64,000 bases of DNA. Source: Aspergillus flavus. Its lineage: Eukaryota > Ascomycota > Eurotiomycetes > Eurotiales > Aspergillaceae. The first letter of the stretch is position 1. Each line of letters opens with the position of its first letter. This document shows positions 44,062 through 56,234 of this stretch, piece by piece. The notes beneath the pieces are model-generated. The model had not been told where the DNA came from, did no database searches, and was given only the letters and a program-made list of their open reading frames with translations. The DNA is taken from NCBI RefSeq assembly GCF_009017415.1, contig NC_092403.1, positions 1 to 64,000 on the forward strand, written 5' to 3'. The position numbers were made by a program, and so were the translations under genes.

Positions 44062-44553
44062 ATTTTCTTTCGATTAGGTTTCGGAGGGAGAAGAGGTTGT
44101 GGACGAAGATGAGAGAAAATTGAACACGATGGCGGGGGCTCGACGATAAACCCGGTCAAGGAATCACTGGGCAAATTGGATATCGTGAAGAAAGATTCTC
44201 TATAAGACTTCAATCCAGCAGATCGGCATAGCATCCGGGAGACCGGGAACGCAGCCGATCAGCGGGTCTCTCGTTGACCCTGAAGACTGCGGGGAACGGC
44301 GGGGATCTCGGTCCCTGATAACGATATTTCATTTCCACGGTATGCGTTCCGGAGTCAGTTCGCTCTGGTAGACGAATGATTATATGCAAATGGTATGAGC
44401 AGTCGGGCATGGGAACCGGCGTGGGGGTTGTTGGCCTCCACATTTATTAGGGAAAGAATATAAATTCTAGGGAAACCCGTGCAGTCAATGCCTTTGGTAC
44501 GCAGGTAAATCTTCATCTCCACTTACCGGACATTCCTTGTTCTCGTGCACACG
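44062..44553. promoter_or_regulatory. Divergent promoter, SDR / proline-racemase-family pair
   Basis: 492 bases between two divergent start codons with no supported frame. No regulator site was identified with confidence. Confidence 0.4.
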
Positions 44554-45597
44554 ATGAGACTCAATCGCACCATATCGGTCGTGGGCTGCCACTGTGCCGG
44601 CGAGGTTGGCGATGTCATTGTCGGTGGGGTTCTCAATCCACCTAACTGCAAGACCATGTATGAAAAGCTCGTCTATTTCCAGAATGAGGCCGACGACGTC
44701 CGACAACTCCTGATGAATGAACCACGAGGCCGACCGGCTATGTGCATGAACCTCGTCCTCCCACCCTGCGACCCTCGCGCCGATGCCGGGTTTATTATTA
44801 TGGAGAGCGACGAGTATCCTCCCATGTCAGGCGGTAATACTATCTGCACGGCGACGGTGCTGTTGGACACGGGCATGGTGAAAATGACGGAGCCTGTGAC
44901 GAAGCTGGTCCTGGACACACCGTCGGGTCTAGTCGGGGTAACGGCAGATTGTGAAGATGGGAAATGCAAAGCTATCTCCTTTGATAATGTGCCCAGCTTT
45001 GTATACAAATTGGATCTTCCGGTGGAGGTGCTTGGGTTGGGGACGGTGAAGGTTGATATTGCCTGGGGTGGAATGCATTATGCCATCGTGGATGCTCGGT
45101 CGATCGGTCTCAAGATCGCCAATGAGAATGGTCCGAAGCTGATTGAACTGGGCGAGAGAATCAAACAGGCCGTGAGAAACACCTATACACCGGTTCATCC
45201 AGAGAATGACCAGATCCGGGAGGTGACGATTGTTGAGTTCACCGAGCCACTGCATCAAAAGGGTGACAAGAGGGTTGCTGTGAACACGGTGGTAGTATCC
45301 CCCGGCAGGTTTGATCGATGCCCTTGCGGCACAGGAAGCTCAGCCAGGATGGCTGTCTTAAACGCCAGAGGCGAGCTTCAAGTAGGGGAGAGTTTTGTCC
45401 ACCAGAGCATCATCGGATCTACTTTCACCTGCCATATACGAGGAACCACCACGGTCGGCCAATATGACGCGGTCTTACCAACTGTCAAGGGCAGTGCCTG
45501 GATCACAGGTTTCAAGCAGATGGTCTTGGACCCATCCGACCCTTTTCCGGCTGGCTTCCGGGTGGGTGATCAGTGGCATGTTCGTCAGCAGCAGTGA
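44554..45597 (+). CDS. Proline racemase superfamily enzyme, Ser/Cys type, 347 aa
   Basis: Members racemise proline, epimerise 4-hydroxyproline or dehydrate trans-3-hydroxy-L-proline. The catalytic pair lies in MCGH and DRxPCGTG motifs. Here the first is MSGGNTIC (Ser92 in place of the usual Cys, and Gly in place of His) and the second is DRCPCGTGSSARMA (Cys258 kept). GEVGDVIVGG, ESDEYPPMSGG and HQSIIGSTFTC complete the fold signature. Ser/Cys members have been reported with epimerase and 3-hydroxyproline dehydratase activity, so proline racemisation is unlikely. ATG at 44554 was chosen; the frame also opens at a GTG three codons earlier. Intact, single exon. Confidence 0.9.
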   Translation: MRLNRTISVVGCHCAGEVGDVIVGGVLNPPNCKTMYEKLVYFQNEADDVRQLLMNEPRGRPAMCMNLVLPPCDPRADAGFIIMESDEYPPMSGGNTICTATVLLDTGMVKMTEPVTKLVLDTPSGLVGVTADCEDGKCKAISFDNVPSFVYKLDLPVEVLGLGTVKVDIAWGGMHYAIVDARSIGLKIANENGPKLIELGERIKQAVRNTYTPVHPENDQIREVTIVEFTEPLHQKGDKRVAVNTVVVSPGRFDRCPCGTGSSARMAVLNARGELQVGESFVHQSIIGSTFTCHIRGTTTVGQYDAVLPTVKGSAWITGFKQMVLDPSDPFPAGFRVGDQWHVRQQQ

Positions 45598-45879
45598 TAC
45601 ATGTTTTGTAGAGCAAGTGTATTGCCAGATTGATACCTTAAATGGGAAAAATGAAACCGCTGCTTGATACCACACTCATATTCCCGTTATGGTGAGATTC
45701 AATCGTCTCCAGGAGCACATTGGTTTGTAAATCAAGCGTTTTCATAAGAAGGTCACGATGTGGAAAAGTGTGAAAACGGAGGCTGGCAACAGAAGCGCCA
45801 TAACCATGGCCTATAGGACATGTACAGAATGTTAGATTTTCATTGAAGTATCTCTTTAGACAGAAAGAACATATCTTCC

Positions 45880-45952
45880 GCTCCTATGGCTCAGTTGGTA
45901 GAGCGCATGACTAGTAATCATGAGGTCCGCGGTTCAAATCCGCGTGGGAGCA
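45880..45952 (+). tRNA. tRNA-Thr(AGT)
   Basis: A complete cloverleaf of 73 bases without intron. The acceptor stem GCTCCTA/TGGGAGC has one G-T pair, the D stem is GCTC/GAGC, and the anticodon stem CATGA/TCATG holds loop CTAGTAA, giving anticodon AGT (threonine, reads ACC/ACT after inosine change). The T arm is CGCGG-TTCAAAT-CCGCG, which is also the internal B box. Discriminator base A. Confidence 0.97.
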
Positions 45953-45958
45953 GTTCTC

Positions 45959-45968
45959 TTTTTTTTTT
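45959..45968 (+). terminator. RNA polymerase III terminator
   Basis: A run of ten T residues starts seven bases after the tRNA discriminator base. Confidence 0.85.
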
Positions 45969-47450
45969 CTCTCTGTCGGACTTCTTGCTCGGTTTATGGG
46001 CAGATTACGAATGGCTCTTTGAGATCCCACTAATGATGAGTGCAAACAAGATTGATCTCGGTGTGCTAGCCCGGTACTATCCCGCTGGTTTCATCGAGGG
46101 CGCCATGTCAGAGGATCAATCTCAGGCACAGAGGAAGAACAGATTCAAAATAAGCCGGTAAAGAGATATGAGACTCGACACCAAGCTAGAATTCCGAAGT
46201 TCATTACCAAAAAGGTTTCCCCGAAGCTATAAGTCTTTCTGATGTATTTACCATGATTGAATTAGATCATTATGGTGTGGCGAGTTTCGATTGCCTCCGT
46301 TGGATACATTTGTCTGTACGTAAAATATATACTGGTCACCGGTCCACCATAAGACACAATATCTACTAGAGTTCAGGTTGTGCTCTAGTGGCAGTCTTAA
46401 AATTCTGGAGAGCCTGCGGTCAAGACAATCCTATAAACCAACAACCGTCAGAAACCTTTCACGGTTGATCTCGTCCTCCTCTTCTTTTCTCTTCTGTCTT
46501 CAGTCGAACCTGAATGGTTGAAGAATAACCCTTTTGAGAAGACATCCGGAAGAACGCCTTATTCCAGTTCCGGTGACTTCAGGAAGGGCAGGCGGTGAGC
46601 GCATGATCCATCCTGTCCTATTCTTTTGTTTTTGTTTAACCCTTGTATTCTGTGTTCACTCTCTGCCCTGGTATCTCCTTCACCGCTGCATTTCAGGAGT
46701 TTGTCGACCTTCTCCGAGCGGCGGCACGTTTCAACTGAAGAGTCTCGGCATTGGACTACCTGACCATGTCGGAATTCGAATTCGCCGACCGTCACATATC
46801 CCCACAACTCCTGCAGCGACGTGACGCAACACAAATGGGGGTATCTTTCCAACCTGACTAAACCGAATGTCAACAACCTTGATCATCATCCGATACTCGG
46901 ACCAAACTGCAGGATACCTCGCTGCCAATGTGGGCATCGTCTGGGGAAGGTCGAATCTGCTGAAGAGCCAGAAGAGTTCGCCTCTGATGTGCCTGGGAGG
47001 ATGAACCATGGAGGATGCTAGTGCCGGAATTATGCTGGCCGAGTACCAGCGGGAGATTGGGAGAAAAAGGAGGCTGACAACCGCGATGACTATCGCTACA
47101 ACGGTTAACGTTCACGGTCATGTGGTCGATGGATCTATGACCAGGGTTGCTCTGAAGAGAGTTGCTGCTCTTGTCGCTCCTCGGCGCGTGTGCATCTGCG
47201 AAACGGCTGCTACTCAACCCCGTATTGATAACCTCCAAAGAGAGCTGCCCGGAGGCGACGATGATTGTCATGCGGAGTCTAAAGGACGTCCGAAACTGTG
47301 TCGTAAAGTTGTATATCAGTAGATTTACGGGCCGTAGAGAAGCACCTCGGGGTGTCGGGGAAAACTTGCGAAAGCACAAGACGCTTCTTTTCTCAGTAAT
47401 CAGTGCTCGAATCAAAGCAAGCCATCTTCAAGGACCTACTCAGAGGTGTT
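45969..47450. other. Degenerate stretch, no gene called
   Basis: Overlapping medium-length frames on both strands (46870-47415 minus, 47008-47322 plus) contain no recognisable motif. Codon-like patches suggest an old gene broken by several shifts, but strand and family cannot be decided. Confidence 0.35.
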
Positions 47451-47452
47451 CA

Positions 47453-48228
47453 CTAGTGGTTCCACCCAGCCAGTTCAATTGATTCTACGAACATGTTATC
47501 GTTCACCCTTCCGTTTGCAATAGGCGAGCACATTACACCTAATTCACGGTGCATTACCGCCGCCAATGGATATATAACATCCTTCCTTGGTTCCGTAACA
47601 GGACAGCTATGTTTTAGTGCGACCAAGGGTCCCGTTGGCATCATGGCTTCCAGTTGCTGAAGTTGGCTTGCGACTGCGTTGCTATGAATTAAGTCGACTC
47701 GCAAGTATGGAACTCTCTGCACCTGTACAACCACTTTGTCTTCTCGGGGCACGCTCGTATGTTGGCCGCCTTCAATGTGTCGACGACAATGATATCATAT
47801 ACGGTGCCCCGAAAAGAGGCGATGAGGCGGGTCCAAAGTCTGCGGCTCGGGAGATTTCCTTCGTACATATCGACTAAGAGCGCTTGTCCAGAGTCCAGAC
47901 GAGCAAGACTAAGCCAGTCGGGGACCTTGGCACAGAGCGCTAGACTTCATGAAGTAATTGATCCCCGAGGGTGACAGCCAGTTCTTCCTCAGGCGTCCTC
48001 CATCGAATGTGGCTGGCGCGCGTTCTCTAGAGCGTCGATCAGTTGCCTGAAAAGTATGCGGAATAGGATGCCTCTCGATGGTCGTCGCAGGCGCCTGATC
48101 AAGGTCTCTCGGTAGGTCATGCACTCGCGAGACAAGCAAAAAAGGCAAAAAAAAGAAGCACAGAACCATGCAATCAGCCGGAAAGACCCTGGGGGCTCAA
48201 GGGAATCCTTGGAGGAGCAGCCAGCCAC
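47453..48228 (-). pseudogene. Unidentified decayed gene
   Basis: Protein-like segments follow each other on the minus strand in changing frames: LIRRLRRPSRGILFRILFRQ and LIDALENARQPH (about 48115-48000), ELAVTLGDQLLHEV (about 47985-47940), SLARLDSGQALLVDMYEGN and LPSRRLWTRLIASFRGTVYD (about 47905-47790), then VVQVQRVPYLRVDL, IHSNAVASQLQQLEAMMP, TGPLVALKHSCPVTEPRKDV and IYPLAAVMHREL (47730-47530). They read like one globular protein with at least three frame changes. I do not recognise the family. Confidence 0.4.
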
Positions 48229-51001
48229 GGACAGGTTTGCAACGGCGTACGTATAGCCGCGGCGCCTTTTTTAGTTCCTGACTAGCTGCTTTGGTACATC
48301 GATGCAGGCCGGACTGGGGTCAATGCTGTGCCCGTCTGGTAGATTGACCCATAGTTCTGGAAGGATTAGCTGAGAGCACGGAGCCACCATACATGGCCCA
48401 ATCAAGAAAAGTCCAAAGGGAATTCCGCTACTCTCACGAAGAACCTACCCGAAGGACCAGCTGGACCATTCCGGTTGGGGAGGATCTGTACATGGCAATT
48501 GGAAAGTTTCAAGATTCCTGCGTCGAAAGTGGAGCTGACAGATTCAGCCGTTCACGCATTAAGCACGAACAAACGGCGATCAATGGGTTCTCATGCTCGT
48601 GGTGTAGCGGCTCTTGGTAGATGTAAGTCATTTGAGGAACGATGGGGATCCTTCCCAGCTGCAGCTCGACTCCGCGATCGTGAATATCTTTGAAACCGTT
48701 CTTCCTGCCTTCATGACGCTGGGCAACGGCATGTCGATCTTATCGTAGACGACGAAGGCAGTGCTATGGGGCTGAAGTCCGAACTGCCACGATAAGAATA
48801 GTTCTCTCCGACTTTCTAGGCCTCCCAGGAGAGCCTCCGCTGCCGTGGGATGCCTGACAGGGCACAAGGCTGGCCTGTTGAGGTTCGCCAACTTCGCCCT
48901 AAACTATCGCCACTGAAATGGCATTTGATTGGTGTTTCGTCAAAAGACTGACCCCGGTTGCCTACAGATACCCGTTTGCAGCCATCCCCCCTTCCCCTTC
49001 GACGACAACGTGTCTGATTATCGCTTGCCCTGAGCTTGTGGATCACACCCGCGGCGCTGCAGCAGAGATAACCCACCTGATCTAAGTCAACAGTGGGTCG
49101 TAGGGCATATGTTCACGTGGGACTCGACGCATGGCTGGCGATGTCACTAAACGTGGCATTGTGTAGCATCAGACCCGTATTATCAAGTCGAACCACAGTA
49201 CGCAGACGTCACCTCATAGGAATAGCCATGGCATATGACAGCAATTCCAAACTTAGAACTACTACTCGCGAGCAATTTTTGGAATGGGACCACTGCTGTT
49301 TGTGTATGTTCGAAAGTATTCCCCGAGGCGAATCGGACATACTGGTAGACCTAACATTTGGTAGGATGTACACACCGAGTTTGACTCAGCTGTGATAGTA
49401 TACTGTGAACGATTCCATTTTCTTTTTTTATTATTTTTATTTTTAATTTTGTTTCAGGTTTTGTTTCTCTGCTGACAGGACAATGGCAGTGTTGGGGTTA
49501 AGGCTGAGTGGCATCTGGAAATCTTCGGAAACAACTCGAGCTGGAGAGACGAGACGTCGATTGCCGAACCGGCCGAAAGACCACTTCAGCTGCCACCGGA
49601 TTGCATCGTATTCACGCTATAATTAACCTGAAGCATTACCCTGCTGTCGCCCGTGCGGCTATGCGTTGTAAACCCTGAATTGAAATCCGAGCTGGATCAG
49701 GTTGCCCATGACCCAATCACCCGGCAGGCAAAGGCATTTGCGAGACCCGCGGTCAGACTCGTATAACAGAACAGAATAGAAGCTCATGTCAGATGCCCTG
49801 TGTTTTAAGTTGGGAAATGTGGCTTGCAGCATTGCGATAAGCACCGCAGCCAATAGGTCGAGTCTCACAGCTGGCGATTATGCGAACGGCTCTGCACGCC
49901 AAGCATGGATTTGGGACTTAATAGTTTGGCACGTTATATGATGCCCGGGTCATCGGAACCCATGCACAACATTCTCATTATTATTATTATTAATAACAAT
50001 AATAATATATAAAAAAAAAGAAAAGAAGATTCTCGGTAGATTCCCCGCCCCCAGAAATGGTAGTCGAATGACTAGACTCATATACCGATGCAATGCAAAG
50101 CAAATCCTGTAGCAGGAGATCTAAGCGCTCCAGAGCTGCCGAAGGATTGGGAGAGAGAGCGATGAGTGTCCCAGTAATGTGCACTAAGGAGGAGTCATTG
50201 AAGCTGTTTCGCTCGTAATGTGAAAAGAACTACCCATCTGTAGGCGATCTGGCACTTGAGAGGTGTCTGACCCATACTCTGAAGAACAGACGAGCCACCT
50301 CTTCACTGCTAAAGGCCTGTTCGCAAACGTCCGGGTCCCACCGGGCGACTTCTGGATACATGTTGGAGCAACACTATCATACGAAACAGAGGGGTGCAGG
50401 AAGGCAGCACACCAATGTAGAAGTCATGGGCCGCCTGGGGCGCTGCAGGCTCGCTACGAGCTGGATTACACTTTCTGTTGGAGATAACGTCCAATGACCG
50501 AAAGATGGTAGAACCCAATGTTGTGGGTTTTCAAGACCCCATCCACTTAAGTTGGCCAATATGGACCCAGCAAGAAGGAGAGTGTAGCTGGAAAGGCCGA
50601 CCTCGTAGAGTTCTCCGCCGCAGTCGAACCTCTGACTCCTCCCCAAGGGTAAACTTTCTGACGGGCGAAGGTATGAGCCAATCCAGATACTGTGGTCAGC
50701 CGCGTTCCGAAGGGCTGATGCTGAGGCAGACGATGACTCGAGAATGGCGTTGGTCCATACAGAGTCGAGAAGGGGCAGAAGAGAAAAAGGGAAAAAAAAA
50801 AAAAAAAAAAAGAAAGAAAAAATGGTAGAGGGGGGGAGTATAAGCCTTGCTATAACCTGGGGCGAGGCAATGGGAACAACTACATATATGGCCTTGACCA
50901 GCCCATACTGTCGGCCATAACTCAATACTCTTTTCTTATGTTCAACCGTCCGTTCATACAAGCCAAGTCTCTCGTCGTGATTATCAGATGATTACTCAAC
51001 C
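48229..51001. other. Long stretch without a recognised gene
   Basis: About 2.8 kb. Frames such as 48393-48693 (+), 49093-49395 (+) and 50377-50961 (-) show no family motif; the last is partly a translated A-tract. Contains an A20 run at 50792-50811 and AT-rich patches near 49430 and 49980. Probably eroded genes plus the acyl-CoA oxidase promoter at the right end. Confidence 0.4.
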
Positions 51002-53150
51002 ATGGCCGTATTCAACAGACAGATGGATCTGATGCAGCAGGCCAGAGCTTCGTCGACTTTCAATCCGATGAAGCTGACGGTCATCATATACGACAAGTAC
51101 TTTGACCTATCCCTCTTCCCCGAGTCCATAGCCACGTATCAAAAAGGCTGACCCCTTGACAAGTGAAGCAACAGTTAGCGCTCGACGAGCAGCATTCCAT
51201 CGTGTGGAGGACGCACTGGGGCTGCTCGATAACATGAAGTTACCACATGTATACTCGGGTCTCGACCGCGAAGGACTCTACCTGGAAGGGGTCCGTCGGG
51301 CTCGTGTCATCACGAATGACATGATAACCCACGGCCACAGTCATTTCCAGTGGTTGAACGAACGTTATCAAATCTGCAATTCGTCTCCGTTCGGAATGAA
51401 CTTTCTCATGTTTCGCCGGACCATCGAATTGCAGGGGACTGCAGAACAACGACGGTACTGGCTGCAGGAGATCGATCAGATGAGGATCAACGGTGCATAT
51501 GCTCAAACCGAGTTGGGCCATGGGACTTTTGTTCGAGGAATAGAGACAACTGCCACCTTCGACGTCGATACCGATACCTTCACGATCCATTGTCCCACTC
51601 CTACATCGGTCAAATACTGGCCTGGTGGACTGGGCTTTAGCTGTTCTCATGCCATCGTTGCGGCGAGATTGATCACACACGGAAAGGATCACGGCGTGCA
51701 TATGTTCATAGTCCAGATCCGCTCGCTGGAAGATTTCGCTCCCGTACGTGGGGTGGAGCTCGGGGATTTAGGCATGAAGATGGCCTACAACGGAACATGT
51801 AATGGCTATGCGCGGTTCAATTACTTGCGCGTGTCAAGGAGCAGTCTGCTAGCTGCCCATGCGCAGGTCTCGCGCGACGGCACGTATTCTCAGGCGCAGG
51901 CCAAGGCGGGCACCCTTCCACTATCCAAAAGGGTCTACTCAACGATGCTGGATACGCGGCGAAACATCGTGCGATGTGTCGCCTTCGGATTAGCTCAGGC
52001 CGCGACAATTACAGCGCGGTATTCTATTGTACGAGAACAGGGCCGATTGATGTTTTCCGATGCGGCAGAAGAAGAAACAGCTATAATAACATTCAAGTCT
52101 CAGCACTATCGACTGTTGACTCTCATCGCACAATCGTATGCTATCCTGTTTGCCGCAAAGGACTTCGATTTCAGGTACGATCAGCTCGTCCGTGAACAGG
52201 AGAATGACGACCATGCGCGGTTGCCATTCATGCACGCCCTCAGCACGGGGTTAAAAGCGTGGGCCACTACTATAGCAAGTGCCGGCGCTACAGAAGCAAG
52301 AAAGATGTGCGGCGGCCATGGGTATGTTGCCCTGTCCGGCCTCCCAGAGATCGAAGGATCGGTTTCTGCCACAGCCACATTCGAGGGAGAGAACTATGTG
52401 ATGTGGCAGCAGCTGGTAGTATACCTGTTCAAACAGGTCAGAGCATCGTGCGCCGGTCAGGACGTCGACGCCGAAGTGAAGGACTACATTGGCGGCGTCC
52501 GATCATACCTCGGTGACGGAGCTTTTCCGTCCAGGATTCAGAGTTGTGACAAAAAAACACTTTTCGACGGCTCAACACTGGTGTTGATCTATAAGAAACG
52601 GTCACAGCGAGTACTAGCCGCTGCATACTCTTCGTATAGAGATATGTGCAGTCGCTGTTCAGCAGCAGAGGCGTGGAACGCCTGCATGATGACTAGTCTA
52701 GCAGCCGGTCAGGCCTTCGTGGAATATATTGTCTTAGAGTCCTTCGTGAAGCGGACATCGCCCTCAGCTACACGGGACGCTCCAGTCTCCCAGGCATTAT
52801 CACATCTCTTCTCTTTGTTTGCTCTGACAACAATCACAAGTCCTACCCCGTCCTTTGCAGCGGGTTCTTTCCTGGAGCATGGACTTCTGACACCTGATGA
52901 GCTCAACGAGATTCGTGTCCATATTAATGAGCTTCTCGCAAGCCTTCTCCCCAACATCGCTGCCCTGACAGATGCCTGGGACTTTACCGATAGCAGTCTC
53001 TGTAGCGCGTTGGGTTGCAAGGATGGAAATGTCTATGAGCGGTTACTGAGTTGGACGCGGCAGCTGCCGGCAAACAGCGGGCGAGCCGTGGAGAAAGCAT
53101 GGGAGGCATCTGAGGGAATTGAGGAATTCTTCAAGGCAAGTCGGTTGTAA
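51002..53150 (+). CDS. Acyl-CoA oxidase, peroxisomal, 693 aa
   Basis: Catalyses the first step of peroxisomal beta-oxidation, acyl-CoA plus O2 to enoyl-CoA plus H2O2, using FAD. Two exons, 51002-51096 and 51164-53150; the 67-bp GT..AG intron joins IIYDN to EATVSARRAAFHRVE, restoring the family N-terminus. The open frame alone would start at a TTG, which is not a real start. SPFGMNFLMFRRTIELQGT, INGAYAQTELGHGTFVRGIE and KYWPGGLGFSCSHAIV form the flavin and substrate region; CGGHGYVALSGLPEI and FEGENYVMWQQ are also conserved. The protein ends SRL, a type 1 peroxisomal targeting signal. Intact and of normal length. It could serve general lipid use or shorten a side chain in the neighbouring P450's pathway. 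Confidence 0.93.
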
Positions 53151-53647
53151 TATGTCAGTCGGACAGTGTTATGGAAGATATGGTTGACGAAGCTGGGCTT
53201 GTCATGTGTATAGTGTAAGGGCTGCTGTAGCCGGTCCAATGTATATAGGTCTACGTGTGACGACAGAAATCTGATGTCAGCAGTGAAATGCATATATTTG
53301 GAACTGAATTTTATTTCCCTTTCGTTTCTACCTTTGCTTCTCCCCTTTCCTTTGATGAATTGCTTGTAAAAATAAGGTATGTTAATCTGTCGTTGAGTAT
53401 ATGAGCTCGAAGGCTGATAAATTGTCACTTCGTTGATGGACTGTTTGAGTTGCAAATGAACATAAATAAGGATATAGTAGGTAGTAAACACCAAACGTAG
53501 CAAGCAATAAACGACGCGTGGTCCACCAATCGTCCGAGATGGCCATGGGAAATAACAAAAAATTAAGTTATATGGAAACACTGCCAACACCTGAGAAATG
53601 ACACGGACTAGGAGACATCTTGGACCAATATCGAGAGCAACACACCC

Positions 53648-55365
53648 TCAGGAGCGACGGGAGAGTTTAACATTGATACCCTCTTGTCGAACAAAGAAGC
53701 TGTTATGCGTCTTCCAGTCGCGGTGTGGGTGAGCTAACTCGATATCGTAACGTGAGATCAGTGTAGCCATCACCTTGTATACCTCGAGTAGACCTAAGTT
53801 TCTTCCAATGCAAATGCGGCTCCCAGCACCAAACGCAAGGTCGGAATTATTCATCAACCGTAAGCGTGCCTGAAATTCCTCTTCACTTTCCTGGGAATCA
53901 TCACGCAGCCACCTCTCAGGGCGAAACACGTCCGAATCCTCGCCCCAAACAGACCGATTCCGAGCAATGACATACGGATTCATACCGACAATACTCCCCT
54001 GAGGGATGTACTGGCCATTTGGTAGGGTGAGCCCTCCGGGTGGCACATACCGTTCCAACGTCATAGCAACACCGGGATGCATCCGCATTGCCTCACGGAC
54101 CACTGCGTTGAGGTACGGAAGTGCGCTTGCAATATTGTATGGTACGGCCGACGGTGCGGCGTCTAGGCTCGATTGACAGGCACGAATCTCCTTTTGCAAA
54201 CGCGCCCACACCAGAGGGTCCTTCAAAGCGAAATAAATGGCTGCATTTAGCGTGATGGCTGTTGTATCTGCACCAGCAATCATGTTGATCATGAGGTACG
54301 AGATAATCTGGCTGTCATCAACAATGTCGGGGTATTTGTCTTTGGCGTCGATGAACCTGTCTAAAAAGTCGGGCTTATTTGCATCGTGGTAGCTGGTGTC
54401 TTTGCCTTGTAATCGGTCAAGCAGATGTGTTATCGAGATGTTTGTGATATTACCGAAGGCTGGCGGCCCGATTCGGTAGATAGGGTTCTTGTCCAGGAGA
54501 TGGTCTAGGACTGGAAGTTGCCCAACGAGAGAGAAATAGTCCATAGCAGTGTCAGAAATAGCGATGGTGCCGTCGAAGTCAAAGCCGTTCTTGAGATAGC
54601 CGATGGGCTCGCTGAAGGTGGCTTGTCCTACCACGTCCCATGTATCTATCTTCATCAGCACTCAACACGGCCTGTGCGTAAAAAAAAAGGCAAACCTACA
54701 GAACAGTAGCCACTGGTCCAATTTGCATGTTATCCCAGCGTTCGATCCATCAATGAACTCCTCTTCCAGCCTCCGACAGAGGTAGTTGATCACCTCATCA
54801 ATATGGGGCTCAAGTGGCAGGACACCGGTCAAGGAGTAATACTTTGCAATGGGTCGCTTTTGTTGCGCGTGGATATCGGGGTCACACTCGCTGAATAGAT
54901 TGTAAATAATTCGACCATAGCTTTTGGCACTGCTACCATGGTAGAATTCGGTCTTGCGATAGTCTCCTTTTGTGTTGTAGATGGTTTTGATCATCTCGGG
55001 CAGATCCAAGTCGACGACATTAGGGGCGATCCGCACCACTGGGCCATATTTCTGGTGGAGCTCATGGAGAACCACCTGAGACTGTCCCTGCGTGACATGG
55101 TACATCCGCCAGAGGTTGGTCCATCCTACGATTGCGAGGTTATTGACGGCAACAGAGGCTGATGCGACGCGGGACAGCGTCCAAGCAGTGGCGCGAATGG
55201 CCTCCACAACTCACCGGCGAGAAAGGGACCAGGGATCTTGCGTAAAGGGGAAATGAGATAGGTTGCTAGATACCAAAAGACCAGGGCTATCCACAGCGTG
55301 CCAAATAGTGACACGGCAAAGCCTCTCAGGCTATAGTCGAGCGCCAAAAACAGGAAAGAATCCAT
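53648..55365 (-). CDS. Cytochrome P450, 524 aa
   Basis: Three exons, 55215-55365, 54700-55125 and 53648-54645 (1575 bases), with introns of 89 and 54 bp; the second junction makes LLFYTWDVVGQATFS. The N-terminus MDSFLFLALDYSLRGF plus GTLWIALVFWYLATYLI is an ER membrane anchor, followed by the proline hinge RKIPGPFLAG. The I-helix oxygen motif is AGADTT, the K-helix ExxR is EAMR, then FRPERWL, and the haem loop is FGAGSRICIGRNLG with Cys471 as iron ligand. It belongs with fungal P450s of the pisatin-demethylase-like kind. Substrate unknown. It diverges from the Pth11-type gene. Confidence 0.92.
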
Positions 55366-56234
55366 TTTTGGAATCAATTGAGGATGGAGTCCCTGGAGAT
55401 GAAACAAGCAAATAATTGAGAGAGACCAGGGTCAGAGTATCCCTGGTATTTAGAGGGTCTGAGACCAAAGTTCACGAGGTGATCCCCGTATACAATTGGC
55501 CAATGCATTTGCAATCGACGCTATGATGTTCGGTCCAGAACACGCACTAATGCACGCGGCGCCCTAGAGTTTCTTGACAGCTTCACTTGCTCTTCCCCGG
55601 CGCCAAAGTACCTTCTCACTGGGATTGAAAACCGATCCATTGGTTCTTCCGGAGCCTTCCTCCGTTTGCCCCGAGAGGCTCGTGTACTATTTCGGGTGAG
55701 ACCTGCGGCACATCATGGCTCTTGTTTCTTATCACACCCGGGAATTTCGATAGCTCCACTTGCACGGGCCGACCGTTGCGCTATGTCGAAATGACAGGTA
55801 GATAGTGGGTACAGGCACTGACAGAACTTTAATTCACAGGCTTAATGGACCCGTATGAGCTCGAATATGACCAGTATCCGGGGAGCGAAGTAAAGCTCCG
55901 GGGAAAGAAGGAAATCGCAAAATAAAAGTACAAAGCAGTGAGCTAGAAGCTTGGACCGGCGGGACGGCAAGTAGGGCTTACAGTATCCTTCTTGTCGAAA
56001 CTCGAGGTTAGTCCACATGATATCTAGAAAGACGGGTTGTTGATAGCTCACTGTTGATAAGGAAGGATGGCATCAAAGGTACTTTCTGAAATTCAACCTC
56101 GTATATCTAATCTTGTCCACACTCGCCCTCGATGCATTTATCTTCGAGTTTGATTCGACTTTTCATCAGCCATACAACCTGCATTTCTGAGCCAGTGTTT
56201 CCTCTTGTCGTAGCCTTCCTTCAGTGCGTTCAAG
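55366..56234. promoter_or_regulatory. Divergent region, P450 / Pth11-type gene
   Basis: 869 bases with no supported frame between two divergent starts. No specific regulator site was recognised. Confidence 0.35.

Noticed and set aside
43423..44112. 229-codon plus-strand frame
   Set aside because: Antisense shadow of the intact SDR at 43291-44061.
50377..50961. 194-codon minus-strand frame with a run of Phe
   Set aside because: The Phe run is the translated A20 tract; no domain, and the rest reads like non-coding DNA.
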